DNA of 64,000 nucleotides from Microbacterium sp. MYb72 (GTDB taxonomy: Bacteria > Actinomycetota > Actinomycetes > Actinomycetales > Microbacteriaceae). The DNA is taken from NCBI RefSeq assembly GCF_002979415.1, contig NZ_PCOT01000009.1, positions 62,001 through 126,000 on the forward strand. Reading direction: 5' to 3'. Shown piece after piece: positions 41,136 to 49,944 of the stretch (its first letter is position 1; the number at the start of each line of letters is the position of its first letter). The position numbers and the translations under genes are program-made. The notes below the pieces were generated by a model, which saw nothing but the letters and a program-made list of their open reading frames with translations, searched no databases and was not told the DNA's origin.

Positions 41136-42092
41136 TCAGCGGCTCACCATCACCGGCGACGACGCGTTCTCGGCGATGCGCACGGGCTTCCCGCTGCCGT
41201 CGGCCGGCACGGACCAGACGTCGTCGCCGACCGCATAGGCGACCGTATCGTCGTCGAGCCAGGCGGCCTGATCGTCGACGTTGCGGTCCTCGGCGAGCGG
41301 CTCCTCCTCCATGGTCGCCAGATCGAGGACGTACAGTCGCCACGGGTCGTCGACGCTGTCGTTCACGCGCTTCTTGAACACCAGTCGCGTCCCGTCGGGA
41401 GACAGCGAGGGGCACTCGAGGTTCTCCCGCACGGTGTGCGCGGTCCACTTCTCGTAGTCGCCCTGGACGAGGTAGGTCTTGCCGCCGGTCGAGACCGTGG
41501 CGTAGAAGGTGTTGTCGTCGTCGGTGAAGGTCACTCCCCAGTAGTTCGCGTCGACGCGGTGCACGCGCTGCCCGTCGATGAAGAGCTGGAGCCCCTCGAT
41601 CGAGTCGACGAGGAAGTCCTTCTCGCGGTCGTACATCCCGGTCCTGGTGGAGAAGTTCGTCCCGGCGTAGTTGTCGCCCGTCACGAACACCGTCCACGCG
41701 ACCATCCGCCCCGATGGCGATACCCGTGCGCGCGAGGGCACCCCGCTGTAGGTGAATGTCTGCTCCTCCGTGAGGTCGGCATCCCTCACCGACACGGTGG
41801 TCGTCGGCTTCAGGCTGCCCTCGATGCTCACGCACACGGCGGTGTCCGCGGCCGCGTAGAACCGGCTGCACTCCAGACCGGTGCCGCTCCTGTCCTGTCC
41901 GTCCTGCTGCACGACGTATCCGTCGGTGCCGCGCACGTAGAGCCCCGCATCGGTCGCCGGAGCGACGGCGGCCTCGGCGTGCGAGGGCGCGCCGTCGCGG
42001 TTCACGGCGAACAGCGAGTAGCCGACGCCGACGAACGCGAGGACCAGCGCCGCAGACCCCACGAGCGCGATCCGCTTCGTCATCGGGGTCAC
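41136..42092 (-). CDS. Membrane-anchored TolB-like beta-propeller protein
   Basis: A protein of 318 residues. One N-terminal membrane helix (about 6-29), then extracytoplasmic repeats with the propeller pattern SPDGTRLVF and SPSGRMVAW. It probably binds protein or sugar at the surface, with no catalytic motif seen. The start is GTG, overlapping the MFS stop (GTGA); an ATG three codons later is an alternative. It is the third gene of the chitosanase-MFS-propeller unit. Confidence 0.75.
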   Translation of the reverse strand: MTPMTKRIALVGSAALVLAFVGVGYSLFAVNRDGAPSHAEAAVAPATDAGLYVRGTDGYVVQQDGQDRSGTGLECSRFYAAADTAVCVSIEGSLKPTTTVSVRDADLTEEQTFTYSGVPSRARVSPSGRMVAWTVFVTGDNYAGTNFSTRTGMYDREKDFLVDSIEGLQLFIDGQRVHRVDANYWGVTFTDDDNTFYATVSTGGKTYLVQGDYEKWTAHTVRENLECPSLSPDGTRLVFKKRVNDSVDDPWRLYVLDLATMEEEPLAEDRNVDDQAAWLDDDTVAYAVGDDVWSVPADGSGKPVRIAENASSPVMVSR

Positions 42093-43357
42093 GCGACCTC
42101 CTCCGCAGTGGAGCGCTCGGGGCGGATCAGCACGGCGGCGGCGAGGAGCACGACCAGGAGCACGACGGATGCCGCGGCGAACGCCGCCGTCACGCCCCAG
42201 AACGTCCAGGCGGCGCCGAACAGGACAGCGGCGAACAGCCGACCGGTGGCCTGCCCGGTCTGCAGCAGCGCCATGCCGCCGGCGCGGCGGTCGCGCGGGA
42301 TGCCAGGACCGGCCAGCGCCATCAGCACGCCGTCGGTCGCCGCATAGAAGACGCCGAGGAGCAGGAGCAGGAGCACCAGCAGCACGGGGCCGTCGATCGG
42401 GAGCAGCAGGGTCGAGTAGGCGCCGAGCAGGGCGAGGTTTCCCAGCAGGAACGGCAGCCGACGTCCGATCCGATCGGCGAGACGCCCCATCGGCACGGCG
42501 AGCGTCAGATAGACGAGCGCGCTGCCCAGCGGCAGCAGCGGGAAGAACACGGCATCCAACTGCATCCGGTCCTGCAGACCCAGGTAGAGGAAGCCGTCGC
42601 CGATCGTGGCCAGACCGAGGATCGTCGCCGCGATGAGGAGACGACGGAACGCCGGATCACCGAGGATCTTCACCGTCTCCCGCAGCGTCGGGCGCGGGGC
42701 CCCGACGGGGACGTTTCCCCGGCCAGGGACGAAGGCGATGAGGACGAGGACCCCGAGCGTGGCGACGCAGAAGCTCACGATGAAGACGGCGTCGAAGGCG
42801 TCGGCCAGCATCCACAGCAGCCCGAAGGCGGCCAGGGGGCCCAGCAGTGCGCCGGCCGTGTCCATCGCCCTGTGCACGCCGAACGCGCGCCCCTGATGGG
42901 CGTCGTCCACCGAGAGCGAGATCAGGGCGTCACGAGGCGCCGTGCGGATGCCCTTGCCGATGCGGTCGACGGCGAGCGTCGCCGACAGCGCCACGGTCGA
43001 CGTCCCCGACAGCAGCAGGAACGGCTTGCAGATGGCGGACAGCGCATAGCCGATGCCCGCCACGAGCTTGTGCTGCGACCAGCGGTCGGCGATGTGACCT
43101 CCGAGAAGGCGGACGAAGGCGGTGACGCCGTTGTAGAGGCCGTCGAGGAAGCCGAAGGCGAGCGGGGTCATGCCCAGCCCGATGACGAGGTACAGCGGAA
43201 GGACCGCCGTGACCATCTCGGAGGAGAGGTCGGTGAGCAGGCTCACCGCCCCCAGTGCGATCGCGGTGCTGCCGACTCCGGCCGCACGGCGGCCCACCTG
43301 AGGGTGGACCGCCGTGCTTCCGTCGTCCTGCCGCGATTTGCTGCCGGCGAGGTACAT
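42089..43357 (-). CDS. MFS transporter
   Basis: A protein of 422 residues with twelve predicted helices. The loop after helix 2 reads GGHIADRWSQHKLV, a variant of the MFS motif, and the second half repeats it as GRLADRIGRRLPFLL. It starts 5 bases past the stop of the chitosanase-phosphatase gene, so it is probably co-transcribed. Substrate unknown; phosphate-free sugar or drug export are both possible. Confidence 0.88.
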   Translation of the reverse strand: MYLAGSKSRQDDGSTAVHPQVGRRAAGVGSTAIALGAVSLLTDLSSEMVTAVLPLYLVIGLGMTPLAFGFLDGLYNGVTAFVRLLGGHIADRWSQHKLVAGIGYALSAICKPFLLLSGTSTVALSATLAVDRIGKGIRTAPRDALISLSVDDAHQGRAFGVHRAMDTAGALLGPLAAFGLLWMLADAFDAVFIVSFCVATLGVLVLIAFVPGRGNVPVGAPRPTLRETVKILGDPAFRRLLIAATILGLATIGDGFLYLGLQDRMQLDAVFFPLLPLGSALVYLTLAVPMGRLADRIGRRLPFLLGNLALLGAYSTLLLPIDGPVLLVLLLLLLGVFYAATDGVLMALAGPGIPRDRRAGGMALLQTGQATGRLFAAVLFGAAWTFWGVTAAFAAASVVLLVVLLAAAVLIRPERSTAEEVA

Positions 43358-43362
43358 GATCG

Positions 43363-45990
43363 TCAGTGGCAGGTGATCGTGTTGGTGTCGAGCACGGTGC
43401 CGCCGATGTCGACGAACGAGTGCGTGACCGACGTGTCGGTGAAGTCGAGCTTCGACACCCCGTACGCCGTGTTGATGCGCTTGGCGCTGTTCGCCTTGGT
43501 GTTGCCGAAGTCGCGCATCTCATGACCGCCCAGACCGCTGACGATCTGGACCGTGCCCGACGAGGATGCCGCACCAGAGGCGTTCATGGCGTTGAAGCGC
43601 TCGTAGTCGTGGTCGTGCCCGCTGAGCACGAGTTCGACGTTCGCGTTCGCGAGCATCTTCCACACCGGCTGGCTCGCCGGCTCGTTGCCGTGATCGCCCG
43701 AGCTGAACGCCGGGTGGTGCATGTACGCCACGACGCACTGCTTGGTGTTCGACGCGAGGTCGGCCGCGAGCCAGTTGAGCTGCGCCTGGTCGGTGAAGGT
43801 GTTCGAGTCCAGGGCGATGAAGTGCCAGTTCGAGTAGTCGTAGCTGTAGTACATCTTGCCCTGGGGCGTCGCACGGTTGCCGAAGTAGTCCCGGTAGGCC
43901 TTCGGGTCGAGGTTGTCGTAGTCGTCGTACGTCTCGTGGTTGCCGGGGATCGGCCAGGTGTTGCCCTTGACCGTGCCCCAGGACTTGGCGTAGACGGTCG
44001 AGAAATCGCTCGCCTTCGCGTCGTCGTACTGCATGTCGCCGAGGGTGATGTAGAACACCGGGTTGATCGCCTGCGCACGGTCGAACGTCTCGAAGTGCTT
44101 GCAGTCGGAGGGGAACTCCCCCGTCACCTTCTTGCCCCGGGTCGTGCAGCCCTGGCCCGCGATGTCGCCGGCGGCGACCACGGTGAAGCCCGTGCCGGGG
44201 TTGGGGGTGCTGCCTGCGGTGCCGTAGGCCTCGACCTCGAACAGCGAGTAGCCGTAGGCGGTTCCGCGTGCGGTGCCGTAGATGCGCAGGTAGCGTCCTG
44301 TGCCGTTGAGGTTGGTGAACTCGTCGGTGCCGCCGTTGCCCGCGGCCTCGGTGGCGAGGGTGGTCCAGGTGGTGCCGTCGGCGGAGATCTCGACGCGGTA
44401 CTTGGACGCGTATGCGGCTTCCCACTTCAGGACGACCTTGTTGACCTTCGCGCCGTCACCGAGATCGATGCGGATCCACTGCGGGTCCACGCCTTCGACG
44501 CTCGACCAGCGGCTGGTCGCGTTGCCGTCGACCGCCTTCGCCCCGTCGAACTCCGCGCTCTCGACCGAGGAGGTCGTCGCGGGCTTGTTCTTCGAGATGA
44601 GGGTGGCCGCCGGGTTCGCCGTGCTGGTCGGTGTCGGGGTCGGCGTCGGAGTGGATGTCTGCGTCGGCGTCGGGGTCGGCGTGGGCGTCGCCGTGGGGGT
44701 GCCGCCGCTGGTGAGGGTGTAGGCCTCGACCTCGAACAGGGAGTACCCGTAGGAGGTGCCGCGTGCGGTGCCGTAGATGCGCAGGTAGCGGCCGGTGCCG
44801 TTGAGGTTCGTGAACTCGTCGGTGCCGCCGTTGCCCGCAGCCTCCGTGGCGAGGGTGGTCCAGGTGGTGCCGTCGGCGGAGACCTCGACGCGGTACTTGG
44901 ATGCGTACGCGGCTTCCCACTTCAGGACGACCTTGTCGACCTTGGACCCTGCGCCCAGGTCGATGCGGATCCACTGCGGGTCCACGCCTTCGACGCTCGA
45001 CCAGCGGCTCGTCGCGTTGCCGTCGACCGCCTTCGCACCCTCGAAGCCCGAGCCCTCGGACGACGAGGTCGTCACGGGCTTGTTCTTCGAGATCAGCGTC
45101 GCGGTGCCGGGGTTCTGCGTCGGCGTCGACGTCGGAGTGCTCGTCGGAGTCGGCGTCGGCGTGGTGCCGTCGTCGTTGGGCCAGCGGGGTGTCGGGTCGG
45201 TCGGGATGCTGAAGGGGTCGCCGTAGACGGACCAGCTCAGCGGGGTGTTGAGGTTGAGGTTGCCGGCGTTGAGCCAGACACGCTGCGCGTTCTCGATGCG
45301 GCTGACGTCCTCGTGCGCGGCCTCCTTCTTCATCTCGACCACGCGGGCGTCGAGGAAGGCGTTGAGGTAAGTGGTCTCGTTGCCGCCGGATGCGGGGGTC
45401 GTCGCCTTCTTCTTCGCCTGGGTGCGGATGTCCTCCAGGCCGTCGAAGCCGTGCACGACCGCCGCGTCGTAGTAGGCGAACTGCCCGAGCGGGCCGAGCT
45501 TGTCGGAGATCGCGAGGTTGACGGACGGGTCGAAGTACTGGACCTTGGTCTCGTCGCGCTGCGCCCGCTGGAACTCGGGCTTCTTGCCCTCCGCCTTCCA
45601 GGCGGTCTCGAACGCGGTGCCGAGTCCGGCGTGCGATTCGGTGCCGTCGACGTTGCGCAGAGCGGAGATGTACTTGGCGAGGGGGTTGTTCGGGTACTTC
45701 TTCGTGTAGTTCTCGACGAGCACGAGCATGTCGTGCGTGCCCGAGGTGAAGCCCACGATGCCGCCCGTGTAGCCGCGGCCGTCGTCGATGTCCTCGATGT
45801 AGTCGTAGTAGTCGTACCAGTTCAGGTGCGAGTTCTCGGCGGAGGTGATGATCTCCTGCGCGATCTCCCGCTTGACGGGGTCGCGCAGCGAGAGGGGGGT
45901 CGCTGCCTGCGCCGAGGTCGCCACGAGCCCGGTGAGGGGTATGACGATCGCGGCTGCCAGCAGCGCGAGCATTGGTCGACGTTGACGCAT
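43363..45990 (-). CDS. Secreted GH46 chitosanase / 2x CBM32-like / metallophosphatase fusion
   Basis: A protein of 875 residues. Signal peptide 1-29 (cleavage after SAQA). Residues about 32-263 match GH46 chitosanases such as Streptomyces N174: Glu52 (SAENS) and Asp70 (DIDDGRGYTGG) keep the 18-residue spacing of the catalytic pair. Two F5/8-type (CBM32-like) domains follow at 299-424 and 464-589, joined by Thr/Pro linkers. Residues 603-875 are a calcineurin-like phosphatase: GDI (608), GDMQYDD (651), GNHE (683), MHHP (757) and GHDHDYER (791). It would cleave chitosan outside the cell and may also release phosphate. A promoter and ROK-type site lie upstream. Each part is complete, so the fusion is real unless the assembly is wrong. 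Confidence 0.9.
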   Translation of the reverse strand: MRQRRPMLALLAAAIVIPLTGLVATSAQAATPLSLRDPVKREIAQEIITSAENSHLNWYDYYDYIEDIDDGRGYTGGIVGFTSGTHDMLVLVENYTKKYPNNPLAKYISALRNVDGTESHAGLGTAFETAWKAEGKKPEFQRAQRDETKVQYFDPSVNLAISDKLGPLGQFAYYDAAVVHGFDGLEDIRTQAKKKATTPASGGNETTYLNAFLDARVVEMKKEAAHEDVSRIENAQRVWLNAGNLNLNTPLSWSVYGDPFSIPTDPTPRWPNDDGTTPTPTPTSTPTSTPTQNPGTATLISKNKPVTTSSSEGSGFEGAKAVDGNATSRWSSVEGVDPQWIRIDLGAGSKVDKVVLKWEAAYASKYRVEVSADGTTWTTLATEAAGNGGTDEFTNLNGTGRYLRIYGTARGTSYGYSLFEVEAYTLTSGGTPTATPTPTPTPTQTSTPTPTPTPTSTANPAATLISKNKPATTSSVESAEFDGAKAVDGNATSRWSSVEGVDPQWIRIDLGDGAKVNKVVLKWEAAYASKYRVEISADGTTWTTLATEAAGNGGTDEFTNLNGTGRYLRIYGTARGTAYGYSLFEVEAYGTAGSTPNPGTGFTVVAAGDIAGQGCTTRGKKVTGEFPSDCKHFETFDRAQAINPVFYITLGDMQYDDAKASDFSTVYAKSWGTVKGNTWPIPGNHETYDDYDNLDPKAYRDYFGNRATPQGKMYYSYDYSNWHFIALDSNTFTDQAQLNWLAADLASNTKQCVVAYMHHPAFSSGDHGNEPASQPVWKMLANANVELVLSGHDHDYERFNAMNASGAASSSGTVQIVSGLGGHEMRDFGNTKANSAKRINTAYGVSKLDFTDTSVTHSFVDIGGTVLDTNTITCH
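44224..45096. repeat. Tandem duplication encoding the two CBM32-like domains
   Basis: Copies at 44719-45096 and 44224-44601, offset 495 bp. By eye 115 of 126 residues are identical, with most changes in the first 25 residues. The linkers between differ in Thr/Pro repeat number. Confidence 0.9.
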
Positions 45991-46019
45991 GGTTCCTCCG
46001 ATGGGGGTCGGTTCAGAAA

Positions 46020-46038
46020 GTTAGGAAACATTCTTTAC
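46020..46038. promoter_or_regulatory. ROK-type operator resembling the CsnR box
   Basis: GTTAGGAAACATTCTTTAC. From memory the chitosanase operator bound by the ROK repressor CsnR in Streptomyces is close to GTTAGGAAAGTTTCCTAAC; 15 of 19 bases agree. It covers the predicted start point of the chitosanase gene and a ROK gene is divergent next door. Binding is inferred. Confidence 0.6.
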
Positions 46039-46043
46039 GAAGA

Positions 46044-46072
46044 GTTATACCCCAGTCGCCTGCCGTGCGCAA
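46044..46072 (-). promoter_or_regulatory. Promoter of the chitosanase operon
   Basis: On the minus strand TTGCGC (46067-46072) and TATAAC (46044-46049) with 17 bp between. The start point would be near 46037, inside the ROK-type palindrome. Confidence 0.65.
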
Positions 46073-46159
46073 TGGTCGGATGATTACTTCTTCTCGCGTT
46101 CATCGGTCGTCAAGGTCTGTACGATTCGGAGTACCCGACCACGAAACATCGAGGACTCC

Positions 46160-47371
46160 GTGCCTACTGCCCCGACCGGAACCAGCGTCGTCAGAGCGAT
46201 CAACGCGCGCGCGGCGCTGCGGCTCCTGCTCGATCTCGGCCCGCTGAGCCGCCCCGAGATCGCCGCCCATCTCGCCGTGTCGAAGCCCACGGCATCCCAC
46301 CTGCTCATGCAGCTGCGCGACAGCGGCCTGGTCAAGAGCGAGGGCAACCGCGACGGCGCCATCGGACGCGCCGCCGAGCTCTTCAGCGTCAACGAGAAGG
46401 CCGCCTACACCGCCGCCGTCGACGTGACGCCCGAGCGCATCGCGACCGTCGTGGTCGACCTCACCGGCAGGAAGGTCGGAGAGTTCGCGCTGCCGACCCC
46501 CGAGGGCGACGTCAGCGACCCGACCCTGCAGGTGCACGAGGCGCTCAGCGGCGCGTGCGCCCCGATCGGCGTGGATCCGTCCGACCTGCGCCGCGTCGTC
46601 ATCGGCATCCAGGGCGCGATCGACCCGACCTCCGACCGCCTGCGCTTCGCGGCGCACCTCCCTGGATGGCAGCGCGCCGGTCTCACCGCCGCCCTGCAGG
46701 AGCGCATCGGCGCCCCGGTCGACATCGAGAACGACGTGAACCTCGTCACGATCGCCGAGCGCGCCCACGGCGTCGCGACGGAGAACGACAGCTTCGCGGT
46801 GCTCTGGGTCTCGGACGGCATCGGCATGGGTCTGATGTTCGGCGGACGCGTGCACCGTGGCCTCACAGGAGGCGCGGGCGAGATCTCCGACCTGCCGCTC
46901 CCCGGGGCGCCGGTCGGCAGCCTGACCAACGAGTTCGGCGCGAGCGGCATGCAGGCTCTCGCCGGCGCACCCGCGCTCGGCCGCGTGCTCGCGGAGCACG
47001 GCTTCGACGCGGCCACGCCGGTGGAGGCGGTGGCGGATGCCGTCGCCGCAGACGGCGACGCGGCGTCAGCGGCCCTCGACGAGATCGCCAGCCGACTGGC
47101 CCTCGGCTTGTCTGCGGTGGTCGCGATCGTCGACCCCGACCTCATCGTCCTGGCCGGCGACTTCGCCCTTGCAGGCGGGGAGCGTCTGCGCAGCCTGGTG
47201 CAGCACCATCTGCACGCCGCCGTCGTCGCACGGCCGCCCGTGCTGCTCTCGGCGCTGGACGAGAACCCGGTTCTCGACGGCGCCCTGCGCCTTGCGCTCG
47301 AGCGGGTGCAGGACGAGGTGCTGAGCACCGTGAGCGGCGGCCAGTCGAAGCCTGCGGGCGACGACGACTGA
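46160..47371 (+). CDS. ROK family transcriptional repressor
   Basis: A protein of 403 residues, GTG start with GAGGA before it. N-terminal MarR-like winged helix (about 10-70, LGPLSRPEIAAHLAVSKPTASHLL) and a ROK sugar-binding domain (85-390) with IENDVNLVTIAER and GGAGEISDLP. The usual Cys-rich zinc motif (CxCGxxGC) after GEI is absent. ROK repressors release DNA on binding a sugar. It is divergent from the chitosanase gene and convergent with the mal-type ABC genes; the first is its likely target because of the palindrome at 46020. Confidence 0.9.
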   Translation: MPTAPTGTSVVRAINARAALRLLLDLGPLSRPEIAAHLAVSKPTASHLLMQLRDSGLVKSEGNRDGAIGRAAELFSVNEKAAYTAAVDVTPERIATVVVDLTGRKVGEFALPTPEGDVSDPTLQVHEALSGACAPIGVDPSDLRRVVIGIQGAIDPTSDRLRFAAHLPGWQRAGLTAALQERIGAPVDIENDVNLVTIAERAHGVATENDSFAVLWVSDGIGMGLMFGGRVHRGLTGGAGEISDLPLPGAPVGSLTNEFGASGMQALAGAPALGRVLAEHGFDAATPVEAVADAVAADGDAASAALDEIASRLALGLSAVVAIVDPDLIVLAGDFALAGGERLRSLVQHHLHAAVVARPPVLLSALDENPVLDGALRLALERVQDEVLSTVSGGQSKPAGDDD

Positions 47372-47380
47372 CCCGCCGCG

Positions 47381-48268
47381 TCAGCCCTTGGTCGCTCCGG
47401 CGGTCAAGCCGCCGACGATGTACCTCTGCAGGAACAGGAACAGGATCATCACCGGCACGGCCGCCATCACGGCGCCGGCGGAGAAGGCCGACCAGTCCGC
47501 GTAGCGGGGGTTCGCGACGAGCTTCGTGAGACCGACGACGAGCGTCTGCTTGTCGACGTCGACGAGCATGATGCTCGCGATCACGTACTCGTTCACCGTG
47601 CCGATGAACGACAGCAGGGCGACCACCGCGAGGATCGGCGCCACCAGCGGGAGGATCATCGTGAAGAAGATGCGCGCGTGCCCGGCGCCGTCGATGCGCG
47701 CGGCCTCGTCGAGCTCCATCGGCAGCGTGTTGAAGAACCCGTACATCAGGTAGGTGTTCACGCCGAGAGCGCCGCCGAGGTACACGAGGATCAGGCCGGT
47801 GTGCGTGTTCAGGCCGATCGCGGGGAACCAGTCCCCCAGCGTGGACATCAGCAGGAAGATCGCGACGACCGCGAGCAGCTGCGGGAACATCTGCACCACG
47901 ACGATCGTGACGAGGCCGATGCGGCGCCCGGCGAATCGCATGCGTGAGAAGGCATATGCCGCCAGCGCGCCGATGAACACGGTCGATGCGCCCGTAACCA
48001 CGGCGATGACGAGGGTGTTCAGGAACCACAGGCCGTAGGGGTTCTGCGGATCGCTGAGGATGCGCACGTAGCTGTCGATGCCGATCGCGGAGAACAGCTG
48101 GTTGGATCCGGTCAGCGTGCCCTTCGGGTTCAGCGATGCGGAGAACACGTAGAGCAGCGGGAACAGGGCGAAGGCGCTCACCACGATGGCGACGACGTGG
48201 CGCCATCCGGTGTCGGCGAACCACGCGCCGAGGCTGCGCTTGCGCGGAGCGAGGATGTCGGTGCTCAT
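47381..48268 (-). CDS. Sugar ABC transporter permease, MalG-like
   Basis: A protein of 295 residues with six helices and the EAA loop EAARIDGAGHARIFFTMILP near 190. It pairs with the MalF-like protein encoded 1 base upstream in the carbohydrate-uptake group for maltodextrin-type oligosaccharides. No ATPase gene is present; a shared MsiK-type ATPase elsewhere is usual in actinobacteria. Confidence 0.92.
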   Translation of the reverse strand: MSTDILAPRKRSLGAWFADTGWRHVVAIVVSAFALFPLLYVFSASLNPKGTLTGSNQLFSAIGIDSYVRILSDPQNPYGLWFLNTLVIAVVTGASTVFIGALAAYAFSRMRFAGRRIGLVTIVVVQMFPQLLAVVAIFLLMSTLGDWFPAIGLNTHTGLILVYLGGALGVNTYLMYGFFNTLPMELDEAARIDGAGHARIFFTMILPLVAPILAVVALLSFIGTVNEYVIASIMLVDVDKQTLVVGLTKLVANPRYADWSAFSAGAVMAAVPVMILFLFLQRYIVGGLTAGATKG

Positions 48269-48269
48269 G

Positions 48270-49874
48270 TCAGTTCAGCTCCTCGAGTGCCTTGGTCTTG
48301 CGGAAGCTGATGATCGAGATCGTCGCCACCACGATGAAGATGAGGATGGTGAAGGCGGAGGCCAGACCGTAGTCGCGGTTCTGACCGGTGAAGGCCACCT
48401 TGTAGACCATCGAGATGAGGATGTCGGTGTGCCCGACCGGGATGCTCACGTCGTCGAAGCGGGGACCGCCCTTGGTGAGCATGTAGATCAGGTTGAAGTT
48501 GTTGAAGTTGAACGCGAACGACGAGATCAGCAGCGGCGCCACCGTCACGAGCAGAAGCGGCAGCTTGATGCGCCGGAAGACCTGCCACGGGTTCGCGCCG
48601 TCCATCACCGCCGCCTCGTTCACGTCTTCGGGGATGCCCTGCAGGGCGCCCATGCAGACGAGGAACATGTAGGGGAAGCCGAGCCAGAGGTTGACGATCA
48701 GCACCGACACCTTGGCGAGGTTCGGGTCGGTGAGCCACGGGATCTCCGCGCCCCCGAAGATGACCTGGTTGATGAAGCCGAAGCTCTCGTTCATCATGCC
48801 CGCCCAGACAAGAGCGGAGAGGAACGCGGGGAACGCGTACGGGAGGATCAGGATGATCCGGTAGCCGTTGCGGAACCGCATCCGGGTGTTGTTGAACACG
48901 AGCGCGAGAAGAAGACCGAGGAAGAACGTCGACGCCACGGAGACGAGGGCGAACACGAACGTCCAGATCGTGACGGAGATCAGCGGGCCGCGGATGGACT
49001 CGTCGGCGACGGCGCGCACGAAGTTGTCGAAGCCGACCGTCGTCTGCCATCCGGGGAGCAGCTCCTCGCCGCTGTCGGAGGTGAACGCGCCGGTGCCGAC
49101 GTCGGAGTAGACCGTGTCCGTGTCGGTGTCGGTGATGGTGTCGGCATCCGCGTCGTACGCGAGCGTCGAGAAGTACAGATAACCCTTCTGCCCGTCTGGC
49201 GCCCGGAGGCTCCCGTCGTTGGGGTCGTCGCTGAACGGCACCGAGAGCTTCTCCAGGACGCTCGAGAGCGTGAAGACCTTGGCGAGAGGGAGCGTGGTCC
49301 AGCCGTCGACCGAGACGGCCCTGTCGCCGTCGAACTCCGCGTCGACCTCCTGCAGCGGCTGCTCGGCGGTGCCGAGGAGCGCATCGCCGGAGTCGGGGTC
49401 GGTGACCAGGAGGCCGTAGGTGCCGAACTGTTCGACGACGGTCACGGGGTAGGTGGGCGAGTCCTCGACGCGCTCCTGCGCGGAGGCGAGCAGCGAGGAG
49501 ATCGCCTGGTCCTTGGTGCCGTTGTGACCGGTGCCGTAGTTCGTGAAGCCGATGTACCCGGTGTAGAGCAGCGTGAACACCTGGAAGATGATCAGGAAGA
49601 TGATGCCGGGCGTGAGGTACTTCGCGGGGATCCGCTTGCGGGAGAAGTAGATCCAGTTGACGAGGACGGCGACCACGACCACGATGCCGAGGATCAGCCA
49701 TTCCTGGTGCGTGAAGAGCACGTAGGCCGCGTAGAGCGCGATCGCGTCGACGATGGCCAGCAGCAGGATCTTCAGCAGCATCCAGCCGATCGGCGTGGAC
49801 GCCGCTTCGGCGATCTTCGCGGCCTGACGCTGGCGCTTGGTCGGAGGAGCCGTGGGCTCGGCGGTGTCTGTCAT
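48270..49874 (-). CDS. Sugar ABC transporter permease, MalF-like
   Basis: A protein of 534 residues, long for a permease because of a periplasmic-type insert of about 170 residues (about 120-290, with Asp/Thr-rich DADADTITDTDTDTVYSD). EAA loop EAAVMDGANPWQVFRRIKLP near 420. The large external loop is typical of MalF, where it touches the binding protein. Confidence 0.92.
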   Translation of the reverse strand: MTDTAEPTAPPTKRQRQAAKIAEAASTPIGWMLLKILLLAIVDAIALYAAYVLFTHQEWLILGIVVVVAVLVNWIYFSRKRIPAKYLTPGIIFLIIFQVFTLLYTGYIGFTNYGTGHNGTKDQAISSLLASAQERVEDSPTYPVTVVEQFGTYGLLVTDPDSGDALLGTAEQPLQEVDAEFDGDRAVSVDGWTTLPLAKVFTLSSVLEKLSVPFSDDPNDGSLRAPDGQKGYLYFSTLAYDADADTITDTDTDTVYSDVGTGAFTSDSGEELLPGWQTTVGFDNFVRAVADESIRGPLISVTIWTFVFALVSVASTFFLGLLLALVFNNTRMRFRNGYRIILILPYAFPAFLSALVWAGMMNESFGFINQVIFGGAEIPWLTDPNLAKVSVLIVNLWLGFPYMFLVCMGALQGIPEDVNEAAVMDGANPWQVFRRIKLPLLLVTVAPLLISSFAFNFNNFNLIYMLTKGGPRFDDVSIPVGHTDILISMVYKVAFTGQNRDYGLASAFTILIFIVVATISIISFRKTKALEELN

Positions 49875-49944
49875 CTCGTCCCCGTCGTGGAGCTGCCGGG
49901 GCGGACGGTGACGTCCGCCCCGGCAGGATGGTGCTGGGTGTGTC

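Noticed and set aside
43366..46083. A 905-residue plus-strand open frame
   Set aside because: Antisense shadow of the chitosanase-phosphatase gene, which has clear catalytic motifs on the other strand.
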